Source of the DNA: Clostridiales bacterium
GTDB taxonomy: Bacteria; Bacillota; Clostridia; Christensenellales; CAG-314
Direction: 5' to 3'
NCBI GenBank assembly: GCA_003537755.1
Contig: DPQS01000029.1
Span: forward strand, 1,258 to 7,894
DNA length: 6,637 nucleotides
This document shows, in pieces, positions 1 to 5,316 of the stretch (within the stretch, counting starts at the first letter, position 1; every line of letters begins with the position of its first letter). The notes below the pieces were generated by a model, which saw only the letters and a list, made by a program, of their open reading frames with translations, was not told the DNA's origin and ran no database searches. Position numbers and translations under genes: made by a program.

Positions 1-67
1 GGCTTCGCCGCGGGAAAGGACATTCCAGGGTTGTTGGCGATGGCGAATGGCCCCAAGGAAAATCTTG
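1..67. other. Unassigned GC-richer segment at window edge (possible gene end)
   Basis: The first 60 or so bases are clearly richer in G and C than the AT-rich stretch that follows, which suggests the end of a gene cut by the window edge. On the + strand, frame 1 stays open to a TGA at 124-126, frame 2 to a TAA at 95-97 and frame 3 to a TGA at 66-68. The frame 3 stop falls closest to the composition change. The minus strand is also open here. None of the short translations matches a family I recognise, so neither strand nor product is assigned. Confidence 0.2.
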
Positions 68-86
68 AAAAAAGGTCGGAAAACTC

Positions 87-115
87 TTTATTTTTAATGT
101 TATATGTGCTATTAT
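87..115 (+). promoter_or_regulatory. Possible promoter for the CvpA-family gene
   Basis: An extended -10 element, TGC followed by TATTAT, lies at 107-115. A poor -35 candidate (TTTATT, 87-92) sits 17 bases upstream of the hexamer. This would give a leader of roughly 45 bases before the GTG start at 168. A perfect TTGACA at 123-128 has no matching -10 at the right distance and may be chance. A small hairpin (CTCGC/GCGAG, 138-151) lies just before the ribosome binding site. The surrounding DNA is AT-rich, so chance matches are likely. Confidence 0.3.
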
Positions 116-153
116 ATATATGTTGACAAAATATACGCTCGCTCAGGCGAGGT

Positions 154-160
154 GAGGAGG
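154..160 (+). promoter_or_regulatory. Ribosome binding site that fixes a GTG start
   Basis: GAGGAGG at 154-160 is a near-perfect Shine-Dalgarno sequence. It lies 7 bases before the GTG at 168, with no in-frame ATG nearby. This supports GTG as the real start of the CvpA-family gene. Confidence 0.8.
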
Positions 161-167
161 TAGGACT

Positions 168-926
168 GTGACAACCGGATTTATTTTCGACGCGGCGTCG
201 ATTGCCGTGCTTGCAATTGCGTTTATCATCGGGCTTGTTGCCGGCTTTGCCAAGCAAACGGGTAAGGTTATCTGTACTATTGTGGGTATCGTCGGCGGCG
301 TTGTCGGATGCTTTGTCATGATGAACTTCGTGTTGAAAACTAACACCGGGTACATCGGGTTTTATTCCGACATAATGGATTCCGTTTCGGGCTGGTTTAA
401 GGGTAAAAGTTTTACCGAATCGGTCGCCGGGCTGGAAGTTGTTTCCAAGGCTGCTCAAAACAGCGTTTACGCGCAAAACGACGTTGCAAAACTGCTGGGC
501 GAGTGGGTGGTTAACGGCATTGCTTGCTTCCTGATGTGGCTTGTGGCGTACCTTGTTGTGAAGTATGTGCTGCGCGGCATAAACCTGTTGTTGCGTAAAC
601 TTGCAAAAGTGCCCGTGTTTAAGAGTATCGACCGTATTTTTGGCGGATTGTGGGCGATTGTGCTTGCATACCTGCTTGTGTTTGGCGTTGCGTACACCGC
701 TTTTGTTGTGATTTGCGTGAAGGTTGGCGGCGAAAACATCGAAAACCTGCTTAAATTGGTGCGAGAAGAAGCGATAGGCAAGTCTACCGTGTTCAAGTTC
801 CTGTGTGATTACAACTTTATCGGTATCTGGTGGGCGAAGTTTGCAAACGTTGACCTTGTAAAACTTGCCAAAATCGGCGAAGAAGTGGCGGCGCCTGTAA
901 CAAGCGTCCTTGCACTTGTGTTGTAA
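168..926 (+). CDS. CvpA family integral membrane protein
   Basis: This 252-residue protein has the build of the CvpA (colicin V production) family. Four hydrophobic segments are visible, at about residues 10-28, 34-56, 114-135 and 157-184, with a polar loop at 57-112 and a mostly soluble C-terminal tail ending in a short hydrophobic run. The first helix carries a G-x-x-x-G pattern followed by a Lys (IIGLVAGFAKQ), and the fourth begins KSIDRIFGGLWAIVLAYLL. Both resemble the family signature of an N-terminal glycine-rich helix and a late 'D/N-R-x-x-G-x-x-G/A' helix. The exact role of the family is uncertain; members have been linked to colicin V production, envelope homeostasis and stress tolerance. 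The protein should lie in the cytoplasmic membrane. The start is a GTG with a strong ribosome binding site. The gene appears to be monocistronic or the last of its operon, because a strong terminator follows 73 bases after the stop. Confidence 0.72.
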   Translation: MTTGFIFDAASIAVLAIAFIIGLVAGFAKQTGKVICTIVGIVGGVVGCFVMMNFVLKTNTGYIGFYSDIMDSVSGWFKGKSFTESVAGLEVVSKAAQNSVYAQNDVAKLLGEWVVNGIACFLMWLVAYLVVKYVLRGINLLLRKLAKVPVFKSIDRIFGGLWAIVLAYLLVFGVAYTAFVVICVKVGGENIENLLKLVREEAIGKSTVFKFLCDYNFIGIWWAKFANVDLVKLAKIGEEVAAPVTSVLALVL

Positions 927-998
927 CTCGCCGGACGTTGTTAAAACGGTTCTGACAGATAGCAGAAGTTGACTAAACGGAAATATGAATGAGTTACG

Positions 999-1031
999 CG
1001 CCGTCCGAGATTATCGGGCGGCGTTTTTTTT
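999..1031 (+). terminator. Intrinsic terminator after the CvpA-family gene
   Basis: A 10-bp stem pairs 999-1008 with 1014-1023 (one G-T wobble), with a five-base loop GATTA, followed directly by eight T residues (1024-1031). This is a textbook rho-independent terminator in the + direction. Confidence 0.88.
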
Positions 1032-1056
1032 GTAGGTTCTGGGTTAAAAGTCGGGG

Positions 1057-1075
1057 GTGTGGGAAAAATCCACAC
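1057..1075. repeat. Small inverted repeat between the two terminators
   Basis: GTGTGG at 1057-1062 pairs with CCACAC at 1070-1075, plus a G-T wobble, around a run of five A. No T-tract follows. The remaining DNA between 927 and 1224 holds only this and the two terminator hairpins. A 20-codon ATG frame at 1076-1138 has no support as a gene. Confidence 0.5.
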
Positions 1076-1163
1076 ATGGCAAAAATTAAAGTGGCTCTGT
1101 GTCCAATGTTGGGGCGCAAGAAAACTCTCACACCGTGAAATAATCTCAATATTTTTTTTGCCG

Positions 1164-1191
1164 GTCGTCCGATAAATCTCGGGCGGCTTTT
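1164..1191 (+). terminator. Second terminator-like hairpin, related to the first
   Basis: A 9-bp stem pairs 1164-1172 with 1179-1187 (two G-T wobbles), with loop TAAATC, followed by TTTT. Stem and loop closely resemble the terminator at 999-1031: both have CGTCCGA on the left and TCGGGCGGC on the right. This points to a duplicated or shared terminator sequence. The T-tract is short, so it is a weaker terminator than the first. Confidence 0.55.
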
Positions 1192-1224
1192 CGCATCTTC
1201 TGATTGTCGAACTTCTTTTTCTAA

Positions 1225-1770
1225 ACAATTATTGGCAACTCTCTCGGTGAAAGGTATAATATCTCATATAGTTACAACGCAAACGGCAAACTTGTAGCGA
1301 GATACTTCTACGACGGACTTAATAGACTTGTACGTCAAGACGATATAAACTTCGGTACAGTAATTTGCAAGTACGACCACGCCGGCGACATTACTTGCAA
1401 AACAACATACACACTTACCTTTGACGAGGCATTAGGTACGCCTGTTGAAACGCAAGAGTGCACCTACTGTCAACGCGGTTGGCAAGACCAACTTGTTAAT
1501 CTGAACGGACAAAGTTTTGAGTACGACACCGTAGGCAATCCTACGCTGTATTGCGGTAAGGCAATGACTTGGCAAGGGCGTAGATTGCTATTCTGCAATG
1601 GCAGCACATTTACCTACGACGTAAACGGAATGCGTGCAACCAAGACTGCCAACAACGTGACCATAGCCTACTACTATGACAATGGCGACCTTGTGGCAGA
1701 ACGCAGAACAACAGGCAGCGCATCTTCCCGGCGAGGTTCAAATCACTTTGTTGTGGTCGGGAAAAGGTAA
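1225..1770 (+). pseudogene. RHS/YD-repeat protein fragment (no start, no C-terminus)
   Basis: One frame stays open from just after a TAA at 1222-1224 to a TAA at 1768-1770. Up to about base 1720 it encodes tandem YD-type repeats: YSYNANGKLVARYFYDGLNR, then CKYDHAGDITCKTTY, FEYDTVGNPTLY, FTYDVNGMRATKT and YYYDNGDLVAERR. Each has the Y-D/N-x-x-G-x-L/x core of RHS repeats. Full RHS/wall-associated proteins are usually over 1000 residues, are exported or surface-linked, and end in a hyper-conserved core and a variable toxin tip. Here there is no start codon with a ribosome binding site; the first in-frame ATG (1564) is deep inside the repeats. There is also no signal peptide, core or toxin. After about 1720 the frame runs 16 codons into unrelated DNA. 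I read this as a dead internal fragment, possibly copied or moved from a full RHS gene elsewhere. An RHS origin is fairly secure; lack of function is inferred. Confidence 0.7.
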
Positions 1771-1852
1771 AGCACCTTCTGTACTCCTATCGACAGACAA
1801 AACGGTTTCAAACAGCGCGATTTGTAAAGTAAACGGGTTGCGAGATGCGTGA
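1721..1852 (+). pseudogene. Possible DDE (IS4-like) transposase C-terminal remnant
   Basis: In a second frame (positions 2 mod 3) that overlaps the end of the RHS frame, the DNA reads LPGEVQITLLWSGKGK, then APSVLLSTDKTVSNSAICKV, then NGLRDA and a TGA at 1850-1852. The order 'V-x-I-x-L/F ... K ... LLSTD-x-x-x-S ... I ... (Y)GLR(W)' resembles the region of IS4-type DDE transposases that precedes the Y-x-x-RW-x-IE catalytic motif. The expected Tyr appears as Asn, and the frame breaks exactly where RW would be expected. The frame has an ATG at 1682, but that lies inside the RHS repeats and has no ribosome binding site. No terminal inverted repeats or target-site duplication were found. The motif match is from memory, so this is tentative. 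Confidence 0.4.
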
Positions 1853-1899
1853 AGTTGCTATGTCAGACATTAGTAATAAGGTAATGTTTTGCCTTGAAA

Positions 1900-1978
1900 A
1901 GTGGATAAAAGGGTGTAAAAACGGGCAAAAATACCGAGTTATCCACATAATGTCAACAAAATAACCACTTTATCCACA
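1900..1978. promoter_or_regulatory. DnaA box cluster, candidate oriC element
   Basis: Two perfect consensus DnaA boxes (TTATCCACA) lie on the + strand at 1939-1947 and 1970-1978, 31 bp apart. Two near matches face them on the minus strand: TTATCCACT (1900-1908) and TTTTACACC (1912-1920), each one base off TTWTNCACA. Four sites within 79 bp, in inward-facing pairs, are unlikely by chance and typical of bacterial origins. About 20 bp left of the first box is TAGTAATAA (1871-1879), which resembles the DnaA-trio element of Bacillota origins; that match is weak. The cluster could instead be an auxiliary DnaA-binding site away from the working origin. Confidence 0.65.
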
Positions 1979-2208
1979 CTATTTGTCGAAAAGTGTGCGA
2001 GATGGAAAAATTATTGGAAAGGTTGGAATTAAGTTGACCAATAATGTTCCTTGCCTGACCGGACGTCGACGAAGATGTTTTATTTGTTTATTTTGCGGCA
2101 CATCGTAATACGCAACGAAAGAACAGACCTCGAAGGATTTTTTTAGCAGAAAAACGAAAAAGGGACAGCGCTTGAAAGAACTCGTCTGACAAACGACAAT
2201 CCTTGAAC

Positions 2209-2233
2209 TTTTTTTTGAATGTTTCAAAAAAAA
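2209..2233. repeat. Perfect 11-bp inverted repeat with T and A tracts
   Basis: Eight T followed by GAA (2209-2219) pairs perfectly with TTC followed by eight A (2223-2233) around a TGT loop. A related smaller dyad, TTGAAA-G-TTTCAA, lies at 2271-2283. The sequence has no T-tract after the stem, so it is not a clear terminator. It may simply favour strand separation. Confidence 0.5.
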
Positions 2234-2289
2234 TTTTTGTCTAAACAAGGATTTTATCCGAGCCGAATATTTGAAAGTTTCAAGAGAAA

Positions 2290-2350
2290 ACCTAAAAAAA
2301 CAAATAATAACATAAATATAATATAAATATATAGTTATAAATTGTAAAGA
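2290..2350. other. Extremely AT-rich stretch, candidate unwinding element
   Basis: This roughly 60-bp run is almost all A and T, made of short overlapping ATAAT, ATAAATAT and ATATA words, and is the most G/C-poor run in the left half of the block. It lies about 310 bp from the DnaA boxes, which is farther than usual for the duplex unwinding element of an origin. Function is inferred from composition only. Confidence 0.3.
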
Positions 2351-2394
2351 TGAGTTTGCTGAGATAAAATTTAGATTTTTCATAAAAGATATTG

Positions 2395-2435
2395 TTATTG
2401 CGTTTTTTTGAATTTACTTATTGCTTTTTTGAATT
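2395..2435. repeat. Two short direct repeats
   Basis: TTATTGC, then a T run, then GAATTT occurs twice, starting at 2395 and 2418, 23 bp apart. The first copy has an extra G and one extra T. The meaning is unknown; low-complexity sequence makes a chance origin possible. Confidence 0.4.
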
Positions 2436-2618
2436 TGCGTAGAATAGATGTATTTTTATTTATTGGAATATAAGCAAAACTGCACAAAAATATATGTAAA
2501 AGAAACAATTTTTTTGCTAAAAGGGTTTTTTTATTCGTCACGGCTCTAAAAAAATGTATTTTTTTTCAGAATATTCAGCAGAAGCCTGTTTGCAAAAAAC
2601 TATTCGAAAAATCAAAGT

Positions 2619-2702
2619 CACGGTATTCAGAGCGCAGAAAATATTTTTTCCTTTCTGAAAGGTAGAATAGACCGTGGTATCTATGTTTTGTGCTTCAAAA
2701 CA
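2619..2702. repeat. Nested hairpins upstream of parS
   Basis: CACGGT (2619-2624) pairs with ACCGTG (2671-2676), and inside it TTC (2626-2628) pairs with GAA (2665-2667) and CCTTTC (2650-2655) with GAAAGG (2657-2662). Directly after it, TGTTTTG (2684-2690) pairs with CAAAACA (2696-2702) around a five-base loop. Together with the stem-loop at 2802-2873 these may belong to one structured transcript, but no promoter could be fixed. Confidence 0.4.
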
Positions 2703-2801
2703 AGTAAAATCCTTAGAATCGGACAGGTAATGCGTTTTTTGCAGCTATCGGATTTGAAATTAACAATTTAGTCGAAAGAAAGCGCTGTTTAGAGCCTGAA
2801 T

Positions 2802-2873
2802 AAGACGAGAATGTCGTGCAAAGACACTTACAGATGAGTTTAGGGGCTTATGCACCTCAATTCTTGTCTTTTT
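2802..2873 (+). ncRNA. Long stem-loop with T-tract: small RNA 3' end or terminator
   Basis: An 11-bp stem pairs 2802-2812 with 2860-2870 (one G-T wobble). After an internal loop it continues as GTGCA (2816-2820) with TGCAC (2851-2855), AAG with CTT, and a weak CTTA/TAGG pairing. The 3' side runs straight into T residues (2869-2873). A 69-base imperfect stem ending in a T run looks like the 3' end of a small non-coding RNA on the + strand, because no gene lies upstream that would need a terminator. I do not recognise a known RNA family. The 5' end is not defined and could lie anywhere from about 2620 to 2800. Confidence 0.4.
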
Positions 2874-2933
2874 AAGATTCCACGCAGTAATATTTACATA
2901 AATCTAAAAGAAACCGATATTTTTCATTATTTT

Positions 2934-2949
2934 TGTTTCACGTGAAACA
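2934..2949. promoter_or_regulatory. parS: parS site 1 (perfect)
   Basis: TGTTTCACGTGAAACA is an exact match to the bacterial chromosomal parS consensus, a 16-bp palindrome bound by the helix-turn-helix of ParB, which loads there as a CTP-dependent sliding clamp. parB itself lies in this window. Confidence 0.96.
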
Positions 2950-2980
2950 TCATTCTCGTGAAGTGTTTGGATTCTGCTGT

Positions 2981-2996
2981 TGTTTCACGTGAAACA
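2981..2996. promoter_or_regulatory. parS: parS site 2 (perfect)
   Basis: A second exact TGTTTCACGTGAAACA, centred 47 bp from the first. It makes part of a spurious reading frame beginning MFHVKQ, which is simply the translation of parS. Confidence 0.96.
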
Positions 2997-3029
2997 AAAA
3001 GGTGGAATATTAGGTAACAAGACGTCCGA

Positions 3030-3045
3030 GGTTTCACGTGAAACA
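3030..3045. promoter_or_regulatory. parS: parS site 3 (15 of 16)
   Basis: GGTTTCACGTGAAACA differs from the consensus only in the first base and is centred 49 bp from site 2. The three sites are nearly evenly spaced and form one ParB loading cluster. Confidence 0.9.
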
Positions 3046-3925
3046 AATTCGAGTAATTCTATTTTTTTTAACAAAACAGAAAGAAACAAAGGGGTTTTTT
3101 TGATAAGAAACGAAGTTTGTCTCAAGATTTTGAGAATTAAATTGCAGAAAAGAAGAAAAACCTTGAAAATAAAGAAAAATGAAGAAAAGATGCCAAAATT
3201 TTGCTTAAAAAAGCTTTGTAACTATATTTATTTCGTTTTTTTGTGAAAATGTCTTGGTTTTATAAATAATTGTAAGAGTTTTGTATAATCGTAATCCACT
3301 TGCTGTTTCTGAAATGTAATAGACAGAATTTTAGCGTTTGGGACATAAAAAGACTGCTAAGAAGCGAAAAAAACGGTAATTTTTTTTGAAAAACTTAGTT
3401 TTTTACCAAAATAGACCGGAGTTATCAATTAAATTCGCCGAAAATATACGATGACAACCGAATAAAATAGATAATTGCACCTCTTAAAAAAGAAATCTGA
3501 TAGGTTAAAGAAAAAATCGGATGGGAATAAGAAGAAAATGCATCATGCTTGTGGATGGATTGAAAGCGTAATGGCTTCCTTCTATTGCGGAAAATTTTCT
3601 TTTACCAAAAAAAAAGGCGAACTAAACAGAAACAAAAATGAACAATGACGTATGTATTATTTCTATTAAAGTCAAAATTTTGAGCAATTGGGTATCCTGA
3701 AAATCGAAAAATATTATTAAACTTGTGGCAGAAAGGCTATTTTGACCAGGTTTTATAACATATTTTATTACTTGGGAAGCGAGAAAAACATACTAAAAAG
3801 TTCTGTTTGTTTTACTCCACTGCGCTTTTCTTATTGATTGAGGTAGCCAGATGAAGATAATATTTTTGTTTGGAAAATTTGCAGAAAAGAAATTTCGTGA
3901 TGCTTAGATTTGTATGGTGTTTTCT

Positions 3926-3957
3926 TTTATAAAAATAATTGCCATTATTTTTATAAA
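3926..3957. repeat. Perfect 14-bp AT-only inverted repeat
   Basis: TTTATAAAAATAAT (3926-3939) pairs perfectly with ATTATTTTTATAAA (3944-3957) around TGCC. It is the longest uninterrupted stem in the block. A smaller inverted repeat, AATCTT (3968-3973) with AAGATT (3984-3989), follows at once. No T-tract extends past the stem. It could form a cruciform or hairpin; its role is unknown. Confidence 0.6.
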
Positions 3958-4223
3958 CATCATGTAAAATCTTGATTTATTATAAGATTAACGGAAAATC
4001 AAATGTGTTAAATTGCAAAAGGTATAATCTAAAATCATAGAAGTATCGCTTTGTCGGATAAGATAATAAAAGACTGAATGGGATTATTTTTCGTTTTAGG
4101 ACATTTTGCAAACAAATTTGCACAGTTGTATTATATTTTAGGTCAAAAAACGTCTTTTCGATGCTTTTCTTGTTAAAAAACGCAAAGAATTGACTTTTGG
4201 GTAAATGTTTGTCGGAATTTGCC

Positions 4224-4251
4224 TTAATAATTATATTTTAATAATTATACC
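4224..4251. repeat. Two AT-rich 14-mer tandem repeats
   Basis: The 12-base word TTAATAATTATA occurs at 4224-4235 and 4238-4249, giving a 14-bp tandem repeat. The end of the second copy runs into TTATACCCA (4245-4253), one base off a DnaA box; the same 9-mer recurs at 4891-4899. AT-rich 13-14-mers next to iterons are a feature of some replication origins. Confidence 0.5.
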
Positions 4252-4344
4252 CATTTATTATATGAATTCCGGTAAAAATAATCTTTTTCTGTGTTTTTGC
4301 GATTTGTGCAAGGCGAAAATGTCTCTAAAAAAATGTGTGATCGT

Positions 4345-4404
4345 GTGAAAATTGCTTTTATTACGTGAAAATTGCCTTTATTGGGTGAAAATTTTATCTT
4401 AGGG
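4345..4404. repeat. Three 20-bp iteron-like tandem repeats
   Basis: Three units start exactly every 20 bp at 4345, 4365 and 4385, each opening with GTGAAAATT. Units 1 and 2 match at 17 of 20 positions; units 2 and 3 at 13 of 20. A 20-bp period places each unit about two helical turns apart, so one protein could bind all three on one face. Each unit begins with the GTGAAA found in the right half of parS, but the rest differs, so I do not call them parS. Confidence 0.65.
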
Positions 4405-4860
4405 TTAACGCCATCACTAAAAACCTCGGGGATGCCCTTTTCCGTTCTTCCGTGTGGACGTTCGCTCAGTGTAATTAGGGCTGGTTATTTGTCGGAAAAA
4501 CGGTAAACTTTATTTGAAGTCTGCTCTTTTTGTGAAAATCATAATAGAAAAATTCTTCTTTCGGCGAATTCGTATGGTCGCAAGGCGTTTGTTTTGGATT
4601 TTTGTGTTTTGAAAATGAATATTCCGATTTGTTTGTTGCTGTCTTTCTCTTGTTTTGCGCCCTTGGAGTAATCCGTCTTTGTGCGAAATTTACCGACGTT
4701 GCGTAAAATGTGTCAACGATATGGAAAATTTGCCAACAAAGGAACTTTCTTTTGTTCGGTCGTGACAAGCCGAGATCGTTAAAGTGAAGTTCTGAATTGG
4801 TGGCTATGATCGGCGGAGTTTTACGCTTGGAAAAATAAAAATCATATAGGCAGTTGAAAT

Positions 4861-4901
4861 AAGATTTTGGAATAACAAAATCTTGATGGATTATACCCAT
4901 C
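4861..4901. repeat. Two adjacent hairpins
   Basis: AAGATTTTG (4861-4869) pairs perfectly with CAAAATCTT (4876-4884). Immediately next, GATGG (4885-4889) pairs with CCATC (4897-4901). They open a series of dyads that continues to about 5053. A TATAAT on the minus strand (4890-4895) has no good -35 partner. Confidence 0.5.
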
Positions 4902-4909
4902 AAACACTC

Positions 4910-4928
4910 ATTCTACCGTTGGTAGAAT
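4910..4928. promoter_or_regulatory. Operator-like dyad, copy 1
   Basis: ATTCTACC (4910-4917) and GGTAGAAT (4921-4928) form a perfect 8-bp palindrome around GTT. It shares the pattern TTCTAC-YR-TTGGTAGA with copy 2, whose centre is 42 bp away. This looks like a binding site for a dimeric regulator, which I cannot identify. Confidence 0.5.
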
Positions 4929-4951
4929 TGTTAAGATTATATAAATATGTT

Positions 4952-4969
4952 ATTCTACTATTGGTAGAG
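4952..4969. promoter_or_regulatory. Operator-like dyad, copy 2
   Basis: A second copy of the dyad, with TCTAC (4954-4958) pairing with GTAGA (4964-4968). The 42-bp offset from copy 1 is four helical turns, so both lie on the same DNA face. The AT-rich spacer holds a TATAAT on the minus strand (4936-4941), but no gene follows in that direction. Confidence 0.5.
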
Positions 4970-4978
4970 CCGGTTTTG

Positions 4979-5053
4979 AAACACCAGACTGCATATTGTT
5001 TTTCGTAAAAACAAGCAAAAAAGTGCAATTTTACCGGTAAACAGGTGGTGTTT
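4979..5053. repeat. Inverted repeat enclosing two further dyads
   Basis: AAACACC (4979-4985) is the reverse complement of GGTGTTT (5047-5053). Between them lie a perfect 8-bp hairpin (TTGTTTTT at 4996-5003 with AAAAACAA at 5007-5014) and a perfect 12-bp palindrome (TTTACCGGTAAA, 5030-5041). A transcript would fold as a closed multi-branch structure. Confidence 0.45.
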
Positions 5054-5090
5054 AAGCAAAAAACAAGGTTCCATAATAAATGCTGGGGTG

Positions 5091-5112
5091 AAAACAAAAA
5101 CAAAACAAAAAC
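5091..5112. repeat. Two 11-bp A-tract repeats
   Basis: The unit AAAACAAAAAC occurs twice without a gap. The A-tracts recur about once per helical turn, so this stretch may be bent. Confidence 0.5.
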
Positions 5113-5206
5113 AGCCGTTCGAGATGTCCGTGACGACTGCTAAAAAGTAAATATGCAAATTATATTACTGTGCGAGAATTTGCACCCCGACATTTGAAAC
5201 AGAACC

Positions 5207-5257
5207 AAAAACAAACGCACTCTCGGAAGTAAATACTTTTGAGATGCGTTTGTTTGT
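5207..5257 (-). terminator. Long hairpin terminator of the parAB operon
   Basis: An 11-bp perfect stem (5209-5219 with 5245-5255) continues past one bulged C as TCTC/GAGA, two G-T pairs and AAGT/ACTT, giving more than 20 pairs with a short loop. Read on the minus strand, the 3' arm is T-rich (GCGTTTGTTTTTGG), fitting termination of parB transcripts about 60 bases after the stop. The + strand 3' side is also T-rich, so it may act in both directions. The T-tract is interrupted by G. Confidence 0.6.
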
Positions 5258-5291
5258 TGTAAAAATCGTTGTACGTATTCTTTTTTTTGTG

Positions 5292-5316
5292 ACGGTCAGG
5301 CACTTTGCCCTACCGT
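5292..5316 (-). repeat. Hairpin abutting the parB stop codon
   Basis: ACGGT (5292-5296) pairs with ACCGT (5312-5316), and the stem continues with one mismatch and one wobble to a three-base loop. On the minus strand it is followed by an A run rather than T, so it is not a standard terminator. It may shield the 3' end of the mRNA or mean nothing. Confidence 0.4.

Larger units (their letters stand above)
1853..5206. other. Long gene-free AT-rich block (origin/partition-like)
   Basis: I see no credible gene across about 3.3 kb. Open frames here are short, lack ribosome binding sites, and have the Lys/Asn/Phe/Ser-rich composition of translated AT-rich DNA. The block is much more AT-rich than the flanking genes: 17 G+C of 60 at 3481-3540 and 18 of 60 at 3841-3900, against 35 of 60 at 6301-6360 in parA. 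The + strand is rich in G over C (13 against 4 at 3481-3540; 14 against 4 at 3841-3900; 15 against 9 at 2761-2820). Within it lie DnaA-box-like sites, parS sites, tandem repeats and many hairpins, listed separately. Stretches with nothing further to report are 3046-3925, 3990-4223 and 4405-4860, apart from a slightly GC-richer patch at 4405-4490. Confidence 0.75.

Noticed and set aside
1721..1765. tRNA-like GGTTCAAATC sequence
   Set aside because: It resembles a T-loop, but the flanking bases do not pair as a T-stem and no other tRNA arms are present.
1845..1964. 39-codon + strand frame ending at the DnaA boxes
   Set aside because: No ribosome binding site or homology, and it contains three of the four DnaA-box-like sites.
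1979..2383. 134-codon minus strand frame
   Set aside because: Phe/Ser/Lys-rich low-complexity translation across the AT-rich stretch next to the DnaA boxes; no family resemblance and no supporting signals.
2980..3246. 88-codon + strand frame starting MFHVKQ
   Set aside because: Its first codons are the translation of parS site 2, and VSRET is parS site 3. The rest is Lys-rich translation of AT-rich DNA with no ribosome binding site.
4013..4028. TATAAT promoter at 4023-4028
   Set aside because: No -35 at the right spacing and no gene downstream; chance TATAAT is expected in AT-rich DNA.
4475..4903. 142-codon minus strand frame
   Set aside because: Composition is that of random AT-rich DNA, the start lies inside the dyad array, there is no clear ribosome binding site and no recognisable motif.
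1853..5206. CRISPR array or tracrRNA
   Set aside because: No regularly spaced long repeats with unique spacers and no cas genes; the only tandem repeats are three 20-bp units with no spacers.
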